Assembly: GCA_037383845.1 (NCBI GenBank)
Contig: JARRON010000001.1
Location: forward strand, 1-64,000
Source: JARRON01 sp037383845
Lineage (GTDB): Bacteria; Pseudomonadota; Gammaproteobacteria; Steroidobacterales; XN24
DNA length: 64,000 nt
Reading direction: 5' to 3'
Each line of letters opens with the position of its first letter. Within the stretch, counting starts at the first letter, position 1. Shown piece after piece: positions 1-9,146 of this stretch. The notes beneath the pieces are model-generated. The model saw only the letters and a program-made list of their open reading frames with translations, did no database searches and had not been told where the DNA came from. Both the position numbers and the translations under genes were made by a program.

Positions 1-200
1 TCGTAGATCCAGGAGAAGATCAGCGCGATGGGGAGGCCCAGCGCGAGCAGCAGGAACACCAGCTTCCCGGTCCACGCCGGCAATTCCAGGACCGACATCC
101 CCACGTCGGTCACCTGCAGCAGCAGCCACGCCACCACCACATAGAGGATGGCCACGCGGATGACGTTCCTGCGTCGAAGCTCTTGGATCAGACCGGCCAA
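1..200 (-). CDS. TolB-like/TPR membrane protein, array copy A (C-terminus beyond window)
   Basis: Only the first 66 codons lie in the window; the gene runs off the left edge. The visible part is the family signature: ELRRRNVIRV, a first membrane helix, then WTGKLVFLLLALGLPIAL and FSWIY of the second helix. The only good start is TTG at 198-200, preceded by GGGGAG five bases upstream. The N-terminus is very close to copy B (318-2624; both have DVGMSVL and WTGKLVFLLLALG), so A and B look like sister duplicates. A 117-bp gap separates it from B, the longest spacing in the array. Function unknown; see copy B for the family description. Confidence 0.8.
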   Translation of the reverse strand, partial: MAGLIQELRRRNVIRVAILYVVVAWLLLQVTDVGMSVLELPAWTGKLVFLLLALGLPIALIFSWIY

Positions 201-317
201 TGGCGCTCCCCGGCAGCGCGACGTACAGCGTCGGAGCATAGCAGCAGGGGACAGCTGGTGCGGAGCGACGCGGCTTCGTGCGCGTGCGCGTCCGCGCATC
301 ACCGGATCGGTGCGCCT

Positions 318-2624
318 TCAGTCCGCCGTGCCCGGTGGCGCAGGGGCCTCCCCGGAAGCTGCGAGTTCGCGTCTCTGGGAATCGGCCCAGGCCCGCTCCT
401 GCTCTCGCAGGGCGACCAGGTCCGGATGGTCGGCCATTTCGCCCCAGGCGGCAGGGAAGAGCACGATGATTCTTGCCCAGGCCGAAATGCCCCGCGCCTT
501 CCAGTCCGTGAAGGCAGCGCGGAACCCCTCCACGTCCCGCATTCCCTGGAGGACCAGCGCGCGCAGGGGCTCAGCGTATCCCGACGGCAGCGGCGGAGGC
601 ACCTGCCCGAGCCACGCCAGGATCCCTTCGCCCAGTTCACGGGCCGTCTTTTCTTCCCCCCGCGCCTGCAGGATCGCAAGCGCCATCGCCCGATCGAAAA
701 CCAGGTCCCTGTGGTCAAGGTCTGCCGCCGGGTCCAGGAGCAGCTTCCGATCAGACTCGAAGGCCTGCATCGCGAGTGAGAGATCCCCGGTCTCCAGTCC
801 CCGTTCCCGGACGATGACTCCGGTCACCGGGCCGGAGTAGCCCCGCTGCTCGGCCTGCAGGACTCGCCGGGCCACGTCCGCGGCCTGGTCTTTGCTGCCG
901 GACAGCCATAGATGCAGTGCCCGGGCGGCTCGCACCCGGGCCATCTCCTTGTCCAGCCGCTCGGCCTCCCGGATCCAGGCGTCCGCGGCCTCAAGGTCCC
1001 CGAGGGCCAGGTACTGCATGGCGATCTGCGCCGGCCCTTCCGGGTCCCGGCGGTCGTAGGCGGCAGCTTCAACCCGGATCGCCCTGGCGAGCCGCCCGCT
1101 CTCCTCGTACATCGAGGCGAGCCGCGAACCTGCCAGGGGATCCTCCGGCTCCAGCTCGAAGGCGATACGCGCCTGCCGTTCCGCCTCCTCCAGCATCCCC
1201 AGTGCGGCATAGGCGGACGACAAGTGTCCCCGGACCCGGGACGAAGCAGGGTCACGCTCCACGGCCGACCGGGCCAGTTCCAGTGCCCCGGACGGGTCGT
1301 CAAACAACAGGAAGCTACTGAGCATCAGGGTGGCCTGGGTGTTTCCCGGTTCAATTTCCAGCGCCTTGCGCAGGAAACGCCGGGCATCCTGTCTGAGCCG
1401 ATCCGCCTCGGAAGGAGCTGCATCGTAGGAAGCGGTCTGCGCGGCCCAGGCCTTCACGGCCCACGCCAGCGGCAGTCTCCCGTTGAGCGCCAGGGCGCGG
1501 TCCGCTTCCTGGCGGACCAGGGGCACCGCATCGGCGCGGCTGAGCGCCCCCCACTCGGACTTGCGGGCGAAGGTGTGGCCCAGGGAGGCGTGGGCCTCGG
1601 CGAACGACGGATCCCGCTCGATCGCTTCACGGAAGAAGGCTTCTGCCCGATCGAAAGAGTCGTAGCTGTTGATGGCCAGCTGTTCCCGGCCGCGGAGATA
1701 CGCCGTGTAGGCCTCCAGGTCCTGCGTCGGCCGGCCCACCAGGCTCTGCTCCGGCGCGACGGTCTCGCCGAAAAGCGTCGCTTTCAACTCGGCCGCCACG
1801 TTGCCGGCAATGTCATCCTGGATGGAAAAGATGTCCTCCAGCTGCCTGTCGTAGGTCTCGCTCCACAGGTGAAAGCCGTCCTCCACCTGGATCAGCTGGG
1901 CCGTCACCCGAATCTGGTTGCCAGCCTTGCGAACGCTGCCCTCGAGGATGTTGGCAACCCCCAGCTGGCGCCCGATCTCTGCGATGTCGCCAGCCTCGCC
2001 CTTGAACCTGAACGACGACGTCCGCGCCGCAACCTTCAGTCCCTCCAGCTTGGCCAGGGCGTTCAGCAACTCCTCCGTGAGCCCGTCCGCGAAGTACTCG
2101 TTGTCCGGGTCGCCGGACATGTTCACGAAAGGCAGGACAGCGACCGAGCGGCTTTGCGCCGGTGCTTCTGCTTCCGCTTCCGCCTCCGCCTCCGTGCCAG
2201 GACCGCCGGCAGCGTCGCCGGCCGGCTGCTGCGGAACCGCATCCGTAGTGTCCGCCGTGCGCGGCGTGTCGCCGGAGTCCTCCGGCAATAACCGGTCCGC
2301 TACGAGAACACCGGCGGCTGCCACCACCAGGATGCCGGTGACAAAGTTCAGGCGCCTGCCCGTCTCCGGCGCGATGGAGGCGGACCGATTTACCAATGAT
2401 TCCCGCTTTATGCCCTCCGGCGTGAGCTCGTAGATCCAAGAGAAGATCAGCGCTATGGGGAAGCCCAGCGCCAGCAGCAGGAACACCAGCTTGCCGGTCC
2501 ACGTCGGCAGGTCCAGCACGGACATGCCGACGTCGGCCACCTGCAACAGCAACCAGGCGGCCACCACGTAAAGCACCGCCACCCGGATGACGTTCCTGCG
2601 CTTCAGTTCCGCGAAGAAGCTCAT
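318..2624 (-). CDS. TolB-like/TPR integral membrane protein, array copy B (768 aa)
   Basis: Complete copy and the reference for the array. Order: MSFFAELKRRNVIRV, helix 1 (about 12-31), helix 2 (about 44-65), basic loop ELTPEGIKRE, helix 3 (about 93-109), a Glu/Ala linker (about 143-156), a TolB/FlgO-like domain from VAVLPFVNMS (161-170) through YFADGLTEELL (177-187), and TPR-like helices to the end. By the positive-inside rule the N-terminus and the 66-90 loop are cytoplasmic, which places the TolB-like and TPR parts in the periplasm. In other bacteria this C-terminal combination is fused to adenylate cyclase or OmpR-type DNA-binding domains; here no output domain is visible. The ATG overlaps the stop of copy C by 4 bp (ATGA), so translation is probably coupled. 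Exact role unknown. Confidence 0.9.
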   Translation of the reverse strand: MSFFAELKRRNVIRVAVLYVVAAWLLLQVADVGMSVLDLPTWTGKLVFLLLALGFPIALIFSWIYELTPEGIKRESLVNRSASIAPETGRRLNFVTGILVVAAAGVLVADRLLPEDSGDTPRTADTTDAVPQQPAGDAAGGPGTEAEAEAEAEAPAQSRSVAVLPFVNMSGDPDNEYFADGLTEELLNALAKLEGLKVAARTSSFRFKGEAGDIAEIGRQLGVANILEGSVRKAGNQIRVTAQLIQVEDGFHLWSETYDRQLEDIFSIQDDIAGNVAAELKATLFGETVAPEQSLVGRPTQDLEAYTAYLRGREQLAINSYDSFDRAEAFFREAIERDPSFAEAHASLGHTFARKSEWGALSRADAVPLVRQEADRALALNGRLPLAWAVKAWAAQTASYDAAPSEADRLRQDARRFLRKALEIEPGNTQATLMLSSFLLFDDPSGALELARSAVERDPASSRVRGHLSSAYAALGMLEEAERQARIAFELEPEDPLAGSRLASMYEESGRLARAIRVEAAAYDRRDPEGPAQIAMQYLALGDLEAADAWIREAERLDKEMARVRAARALHLWLSGSKDQAADVARRVLQAEQRGYSGPVTGVIVRERGLETGDLSLAMQAFESDRKLLLDPAADLDHRDLVFDRAMALAILQARGEEKTARELGEGILAWLGQVPPPLPSGYAEPLRALVLQGMRDVEGFRAAFTDWKARGISAWARIIVLFPAAWGEMADHPDLVALREQERAWADSQRRELAASGEAPAPPGTAD

Positions 2625-4741
2625 GAGACCGACGCCCCGGGCAGCGAGCTCTTCGCGCTCTCGAGCAGCTGCCTGAAGCGCGCGTTATCTCGCAGGAAAT
2701 CCCACTCCGGGCTCAGCGCGAGGAACCAGTAGTTCATCTCGAAGCCCACCTCGAGCAATTCCTCGATCATATCGAGAGCCCGTTCGGTTTCCCCGGCCAT
2801 ACCCGCTACCCACGCGCACAGGGTGGCGATCTGGGGGCCGTGGACCTTGTCCCGTTCGATGGGCAGGATCTCATCCGCCCGCTTGCAGCTTTGCAGGGCG
2901 GCGTCCCGCCGGCCCTCCATCACCATTGCCATCCCGTGCAGGGCGTGGGGCCAGGCGAAGTTGTCCGAGTTCGGCTCACCAACCACCTCGGCCAGCACGG
3001 GACCGGCTTCCCCGAGCAGTTGGGCGGCACGCGCCTCGGCCCCGCCCAGACGGAGCACCCGCGCCGCTTCCAGACGCCCCCATCCGCGCACGATGGTTTC
3101 CAGATACCTGTCTTCCAGCGCGACCGCCGCCGTGGCCTCGAAGTCACGGGACCACAGCTCCGTGATGTGTCTCGCCATCCATAAGTAAAAGTGGTCCACT
3201 TCCGGCAGCCCGGCGAGGATCTCGCGAGCCCCATCCACGTCCCCGTGCAGCTTGAGGCGGGCCTGGGCCCGTTCCGCCACCATGCGCGCGTGGTCCGGGA
3301 AGCGAACCTCCAGCTCCGCGGCGATCGGCTCCGCCTGTTCCGGCCTGTCGGCCGAGCTGGCCGTTTGCAGCGCCTCGGCCCATGCACCCTCATGGCCGGG
3401 GTCGATGTCCGTCGCGTCGAGGAAGCTGCGGATCGCCTCGTCGTACCTGCCGAGGCGCCGCAAGGTCAGGCCCAGCTGGAAATGGACCATGGGATCGGTG
3501 GGCAGCACGCTGCGGACGCGTTCCAGCTGCTCGAGGGCCTTCGGGTAGTCGTAGAACCCGCGGTAGTAGTAGCTCGCCAGGGCCAGCCGGGCCTCGGGCA
3601 GGTCTGGCTGCAGCTCGAAAGCCCGGTCAAGCGCCGCTTTCATGCGGTCCAGCCGCGTCGGGGATGGGTCGGCCCTGAACCAGGAGTAATCCCCGTGGGC
3701 CACGGCGAGCAGGGCCCAGGCCTGGGCGTAGGAGGGATCCAGGGACACGGCCTTTTCAAGAAGCTGGACCGCCGTGTCGACGAAGGTGCTGGCCTGCGCG
3801 GTGTCTTCCAGCGCGAGCCGGGCCTTGAGGAACAGGTCGTAGGCCTCCACGCTGTCGGTGGGCCTCTGAGCCAGCATCGCCGCCTCGCGGGGCGAGAGCT
3901 CGGCCTCGAGAGCGGCCACGATCTGTCGGGCGACCGTGGTCTGGATGGCGAATATATCGGTGAGCTCCCGGTCGAAGTTCTCCGCCCAGAGGTGCTCGTC
4001 CGTGCCGGCGTCGATCAGCTGCGCGGTCACCCGCACCTGGTTGCCGGCCCGGCGGACGCTTCCTTCGACGACGTAGCGGGCGCCGAGCGCGGCGGCGATA
4101 TCGCGGATGTTCAGCTGGCTGCCGGCGTACTGCTGCACCGAGGTACGGGAGTTGACACGCAGGCCGGCGACCCTGGAGAGATAGGTCAGGATGTCCTCGT
4201 GAACGCCCGCGGCGAAGAACGCGTTCTCCTCGCTGGCGCTTAAATTCTGGAACGGCAGTACGGCCACCGACTTGCGCCCGTCGTCGGGCCCGACCGGTTC
4301 CGCCGCGGGGGGCGCCGGCGAATCATCCGAACTCGGTGCTTCCTCTGCGGAGAGCGCCTGCTCTGCGACGGACGAGGACGGCTCGTACGCCTGCTCGGGC
4401 AGCATCCGGTCGAGCGCGACGATCGCCACGCCCAGGATGACGATCACCACAGTCGCGACATTGAGTTTGTGCGCCGTCTCGCGGGTCACAGACTCACTTC
4501 GATCGACGTCCTTCTCGCGCCTGAGGCCCTCGGGAGTCAGCTCGTAGACCCAGGAGAAGACCAGGACGATCGGGAAGCCGACGGCGAGGAACAGCACGAT
4601 CAGCTTGCCCGCCCAGAGGGGCAGGTCGAGGATCGAGACGAGCACGTCGGTGACCTGCAGGAGCAGCCACGCCGCGACCGCGTAGAGCACGCCGACGCGG
4701 ATGACGTTTCGCCGCTTCAGCTCCTCGAACAGGTTCGACAA
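2621..4741 (-). CDS. TolB-like/TPR integral membrane protein, array copy C, second subtype
   Basis: About 706 aa with the same layout as copy B. The TolB-like part belongs to a distinct subtype: where most copies read YF(A/S)DGL(S/T)EELLN, this one has FFAAGVHEDILTYLSRV, shared with copy E. The TPR tail includes a clear repeat around DPMVHFQLGLTLRRLGRYDE. I prefer the TTG at 4739-4741, which gives MSNLFEELKRRN like its paralogues and has GGGGG about 7 bases upstream; a GTG two codons earlier (4745-4747) is the alternative. The stop overlaps the ATG of copy B. A 42-bp spacer separates it from copy D. Confidence 0.88.
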   Translation of the reverse strand: MSNLFEELKRRNVIRVGVLYAVAAWLLLQVTDVLVSILDLPLWAGKLIVLFLAVGFPIVLVFSWVYELTPEGLRREKDVDRSESVTRETAHKLNVATVVIVILGVAIVALDRMLPEQAYEPSSSVAEQALSAEEAPSSDDSPAPPAAEPVGPDDGRKSVAVLPFQNLSASEENAFFAAGVHEDILTYLSRVAGLRVNSRTSVQQYAGSQLNIRDIAAALGARYVVEGSVRRAGNQVRVTAQLIDAGTDEHLWAENFDRELTDIFAIQTTVARQIVAALEAELSPREAAMLAQRPTDSVEAYDLFLKARLALEDTAQASTFVDTAVQLLEKAVSLDPSYAQAWALLAVAHGDYSWFRADPSPTRLDRMKAALDRAFELQPDLPEARLALASYYYRGFYDYPKALEQLERVRSVLPTDPMVHFQLGLTLRRLGRYDEAIRSFLDATDIDPGHEGAWAEALQTASSADRPEQAEPIAAELEVRFPDHARMVAERAQARLKLHGDVDGAREILAGLPEVDHFYLWMARHITELWSRDFEATAAVALEDRYLETIVRGWGRLEAARVLRLGGAEARAAQLLGEAGPVLAEVVGEPNSDNFAWPHALHGMAMVMEGRRDAALQSCKRADEILPIERDKVHGPQIATLCAWVAGMAGETERALDMIEELLEVGFEMNYWFLALSPEWDFLRDNARFRQLLESAKSSLPGASVS

Positions 4742-4783
4742 GCCCACCCCCTACTGTGACTGGTCGCTCAGCCTATCAGAGCC

Positions 4784-7050
4784 TCAGGTGCCCGGGAGCG
4801 GCGGCTCGTCTCCGGACGCGCGAAGCACCTCCAGCTCCCGCGCGGCCGCGGCCTCCCAGGACTGCTCGTAGCGTCTGGCCTCATCGCTGCCCCGGATCGG
4901 GTCCCAGGCGACGTCCATGAACCGGACCCAGGCGTGGGCCTGGAGTTCGCGCGCGTCGTCGGCCACAAGCCCCTCCACGGCCCCCGCGGCGTCGCCCAGG
5001 AGCGCATTCATCGGCGCCCATAGCCAGGACGGGGCGCCCGGCGCCTGGAAATCCAGGAGTGGCTCTGCCAGCTCGCGCGCCTTCGCACTCTCGCCGTCGG
5101 CCGCCAGCCCCCGGGCCGCGATGGAACGCCAGAAGGCATGCCGAACCGTCTCGGCCGGTGCGCCCGGATCCAGCGCGTCTGGCCAGCGGTCTTTCGCCAC
5201 GTCGAGAACACGCTTCGTGTCTCCTGCCCGGATCGCGACCGTCGCCGCCACGGACCCCAACCGGTCGAGCGCGCCTCCCCGGTTGTCTACATCTGCCTCG
5301 AGGGCGGCCCACGCGATGCGGCCAGCGGCCTCCAGATCACCCCTCCGGTAGGCCACCAGGGTCCGTGCCTGGATCGTCAGCGGTGAAGAGGGGTCGATCA
5401 CCTCGGCGGCAGCAACCCACGCCTCGGCACGGTCCAGGTCGCCCATGGCGGCATACTCCCAGGCGATCCATGCCCGGCTCCAGGCGTCGTCCGGATCCAG
5501 CGCCGCCACCCTCGCCAGCCACTGGACGGTCTCTCCGAACCGGCCCTCCCGGTCAGTGACATTGGCCATGAGATCCGGCCCCTCCGGGGTCTCCGGGGAG
5601 ATTTCCATGATTGTCCGGGCAATGGACTTCGCCTCCTCCAGCCGGTTCTCGGACTCGAGCGCGTAACCGAGCGCGGCGTGTGCACGAACCGACAAGGGGT
5701 CTCGATCCACTGCCCTGCGGAGCTGGCGGATCTGTTCGTCTTCTCTGTCCGCCAGTCCGAGCGCATAGGCATACCACTCGATGAGCACGACGTCGTCGGG
5801 TGATTGCTCTGTCGCCGATTTCAGCGGACTGACGTAGTCGAGATCCCTGTCCCCTGCGCGGGTCCGGGCGTAGCGCTCGATACCCTTGAGGGCGAGGAAG
5901 ATCGGCTCGTCGTCGGCCACTTCGTCGACCCGCGCCACCGCTGTGCGGATCTCCTCCGCGCCCTGGGACCACGGGATGATCCCCCAGTCGGCGAGGCGGG
6001 CCCAGGCCATCGCAAGCTGCGCGTAGGCGAGCGTGAATTCAGGGTCGAGCCGGATCGCTTCCTCGAAACGCGCGATGGCGGAACGGTAGCCGTCTCCGCC
6101 GCCGACGTTCATCGCCTGCTTGCCTCGCAGGAAGGCGAGATAGGCGTCCGTGTTGTCTGTCGGCTTCTCCCGCGGAGCCACACCCTCGTCCAGCAGGGCC
6201 ACCTTCAGCGCCTGCCCGACGCTCCGGGCGATCTCGTCCTGCACGGCGAATACGTCATCCAGGGTCCGGTCGAAGGTGTCGCTCCACAGGTGGTAGCCGT
6301 TTTCCGCCTCGATGAGCTGGGCCGTGATCCGCACCCGGTCGCCCGACTTCCGCACGCTGCCTTCCAGGACGTTCGAGACCCTCAGCTTCTTCGCGACCTC
6401 GGCGATATCCCCGGTGTGGCCCTTGAAGTGAAATGACGAGGTCCTGGCCGCGACGTAGAGGCCGGGGATGCCCGCGAGCGTATTCAACAGTTCCTCCGCA
6501 AGCCCGTCGGAGAAGTACTCGTTGTCCGGGTCACCGGACATGTTGACGAAGGGCAGCACCGCCACGGACCGGGGATCGACCGCCGGCGTGGACGCGCCGG
6601 GTTCCGGAACCGACGCCGATTCGGCCGACGGCCCGGTTTCGACGGAAGTGGCCGGCGCGGGCGCCTCCTCTGTCCGAACGGAGGCCTGCTCTCCGTCAGT
6701 ATCGGCCGGCACCAGCCTGTCCAGGGCCACAATGGCGATGGCCGCGACGACAAGCGCGGCCGTGGCGATGTTCAGCTTCCGGCCGGTATCCCGGGTAATG
6801 GACTCGGAGCGCGGTCCACGAGGTTGTCGCGCTTGATGCCCTCCGGCGTGAGCTCGTAGATCCAGGAGAAGATCAGCACCAGGGGCAAGCCCAGAGCGAG
6901 CATCGCGAACACCAGCCGCAGGGACCAGTCCGGCAGGCCCAGGACTCCGAACAGCACGTCCGCGACCTGCAGGATCAGCCAGGCCGCGACGACGTACAGC
7001 ACGCCAACGCGGATGACATTGCGGCGCTTGAGCTCGGCAAACAGACTCAC
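4784..7050 (-). pseudogene. TolB-like/TPR membrane protein, array copy D, frameshifted
   Basis: The N-terminal frame starts at GTG 7048-7050 (VSLFAELKRRNVIRVGV) and encodes helices 1-2 and ELTPEGIKRDNLVDR. It then goes out of frame at the CGCGC run at 6809-6813. The following bases in another frame restore the expected SESITRDTGRKLN, helix 3 and the rest (VAVLPFVNMSGDPDNEYFSD, TPRs, stop at 4784). Removing two bases (GC) or adding one repairs the gene to about 755 aa. The downstream frame contains no other stop, so the lesion is recent, an assembly error, or bypassed by slippage. The GTG overlaps the stop of copy E (GTGA). Confidence 0.8.
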
Positions 7051-9146
7051 TGCCGCGCCTCCAGCTCGGCGTCGAGCCTGGCGCGCAGGGCCTCGTAGCC
7101 AGGCACCCCCGCGTACATCCGGCGGTTGGCGAGGTCGAAATAGAGCTGCCACTCGGTCGGGCCGCTGGGCTGGCGGATCAGGGGCTCCAGCTGGCGCCAT
7201 CCAGCCTCAGGATCCCCGGTGATCGCCAGGATCTCGGCGGCTTGGACGCGCACGCTATTGCGGTCCAGCACGTCCTTGGAATCGTCGACGGCCTCAAGCG
7301 CCCTTCCGCGGCCCTTCAGCGCCTCGTCGCGGTCGCCGAGGAGAGCCTCCAGCTGCGCCACGAAAGCGAGCGGAACCGGGCCGGGCTCTGCGGCGGCGAT
7401 CTCCTTGACGGCCCGATCGACCTGTTCGCGCTCCTCGACAGTGAATGCGTCGGCGATGTCCTCGTCCCAGGCGTACAGAATGGTCGCCTTCATGAATGCC
7501 CGGTAGACCATCCACAGGCTGCCGGGGAGCTCGATGGGTTCCAGCCAGGCCAGCGCATCCTCAGCGCTGGAGAAAACGCCGTCCGCCAGCACCGGGTAGT
7601 TCCCGCTGAGCCTCTGGTCCGGCGGCAGCTGGGGAAGCACCTGACGGTAGCGGGACAGGTCGCCCCGGTGCAGGTAGATCAATGCGGCGTGGTCCCGGCG
7701 GAAGCCTGTGTCGTCGGGGAAGCGCCGCATGGCCGCGGATGCGGCCTCGACAGCCTCACCCCAGCTGGCGCTGTTCACCAGGACCTCGATGAGATTTCGG
7801 TGCGCAGTCGGATTGGCAGGGTCCAGGACGACCACGCGCCGCACCGCGTCCAGCGCAGTCTCCCACAGACCCAGCCGCCGGCCGGCAAACGCCAGGTAGG
7901 AAAGCGCGTCGACGTCGTTGGGCCGCTCGGACACCACCGGTGACAGGATATCTACCGCGCCGGCCAGGTCCCTCGGCACGCGATAGCGGTAGATCGCGAC
8001 GGCCGTACGGGTATCCGGGCTGTCCGGGGCGATCGCCTGCATACGCTCGACGGCGTCTTCGATGGTCACGCGGCAGGCCGCGGACTGGGACGGTGACCCG
8101 AACCAGATCACGTAGCCGCAGGCATTAACCAATCCCTTCCAGGCCGGAAGGTAGAGCGGATCTTCCCCGACGGCCTGCTGATAGTGATCGGCAGCCTGAG
8201 CGTAGGTGGCCACGCTGTAGTTCCGCCTCGCCTGGCCGAGAAGCTCCTGGCCTCCCAGGTATAAGTCGTATGCCCGGATGTTCGTCGTCTCGACGGCCAC
8301 GAGGCTCTCGACCTCCTCCGGTGTCAGCTCGGCCTCCAGCTGAGCGACGATCGCCTGGGCGATCTCGGTCTGGATGGCGAAGATATCGTCCAGCGTGCGG
8401 TCGTAGTTCTCCGACCAGATGTGGGCGTCGGTATCGACGTCGATCAGCTGGACCGTCACCCGCACGCGGTTACCGGCACGGCGCACGCTGCCTTCCACAA
8501 CGTGGGAGACGCCCAGCTCGCGACCGATCGCCGGCAGGCTCAGCGTGCTGTCCGCGTAGTTCTCCACCGACGTGCGGGAGATCACCCGCAGGTCCGCCAC
8601 CCGGGACAGATAGGTCAGCACGTCCTCGTGGACGCCGGATGCAAAGAAGGCGTTCTCCGCCTCGGTGGACAGGTTCGCGAACGGCAGCACGGCAACGCCC
8701 AGGGCGAGCGCCGGCTCGCCGGTGGCCGGTTTCTCCGCGGGTCCGGCCGTGGGAGGCTGCGCCGCCGGCGCCGTTTCTGCCGTCGGCGTGGCCGGCGCGC
8801 GGTGCATCAGGAAACGGTCGGCGGCGAACATCCCCATCGCGGCGACCAGCAGCACGATGACCGCCACGTTCAGCTTCTTCCCTGTGTGCGCCGTGATGCT
8901 CTCGCTCGGCGCGATTTCGGATTCCTTCTTCAGGCCTTCCGGGGTCAGCTCATAGACCCACGCGAAGACCAGGGTCGGCAGGAGGCCGACGATGAGCAGG
9001 CCCAGCACGGCCCGGCTCCACACCGACGGCAGGTCCATGGTGTCCACCAGCACGTCGGCGATCTGCAGCGCGAGCCACGACAGCACCAGGTAAGCGAGCG
9101 CAACCCGGATGACGTTCCTGCGCTTGAGTTCCGAGAAGAAGCTCAC
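7047..9146 (-). CDS. TolB-like/TPR integral membrane protein, array copy E, second subtype (699 aa)
   Basis: Starts at GTG (9144-9146) inside the stop of copy F (GTGA overlap) and ends 4 bp into copy D. Helices 1-3 are followed by a Pro/Ala/Thr-rich linker (PATPTAETAPAAQPPTAGP) and a TolB-like domain with FFASGVHEDVLTYLSRV, the same subtype as copy C. The SVRRAGNRVRVTVQLID and IWSENYDRTLDDIF blocks match the family. TPR-like tail. C and E are not adjacent, so either an ancestral two-gene unit was duplicated or copies have been shuffled within the array. Confidence 0.9.
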   Translation of the reverse strand: MSFFSELKRRNVIRVALAYLVLSWLALQIADVLVDTMDLPSVWSRAVLGLLIVGLLPTLVFAWVYELTPEGLKKESEIAPSESITAHTGKKLNVAVIVLLVAAMGMFAADRFLMHRAPATPTAETAPAAQPPTAGPAEKPATGEPALALGVAVLPFANLSTEAENAFFASGVHEDVLTYLSRVADLRVISRTSVENYADSTLSLPAIGRELGVSHVVEGSVRRAGNRVRVTVQLIDVDTDAHIWSENYDRTLDDIFAIQTEIAQAIVAQLEAELTPEEVESLVAVETTNIRAYDLYLGGQELLGQARRNYSVATYAQAADHYQQAVGEDPLYLPAWKGLVNACGYVIWFGSPSQSAACRVTIEDAVERMQAIAPDSPDTRTAVAIYRYRVPRDLAGAVDILSPVVSERPNDVDALSYLAFAGRRLGLWETALDAVRRVVVLDPANPTAHRNLIEVLVNSASWGEAVEAASAAMRRFPDDTGFRRDHAALIYLHRGDLSRYRQVLPQLPPDQRLSGNYPVLADGVFSSAEDALAWLEPIELPGSLWMVYRAFMKATILYAWDEDIADAFTVEEREQVDRAVKEIAAAEPGPVPLAFVAQLEALLGDRDEALKGRGRALEAVDDSKDVLDRNSVRVQAAEILAITGDPEAGWRQLEPLIRQPSGPTEWQLYFDLANRRMYAGVPGYEALRARLDAELEARQ

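Noticed and set aside
912..2291. Long plus-strand open frame opposite array copy B
   Set aside because: Shadow of a GC-rich gene: no family motif, and the minus strand has clear domains. The same applies to most long antisense frames across 1-20 kb.
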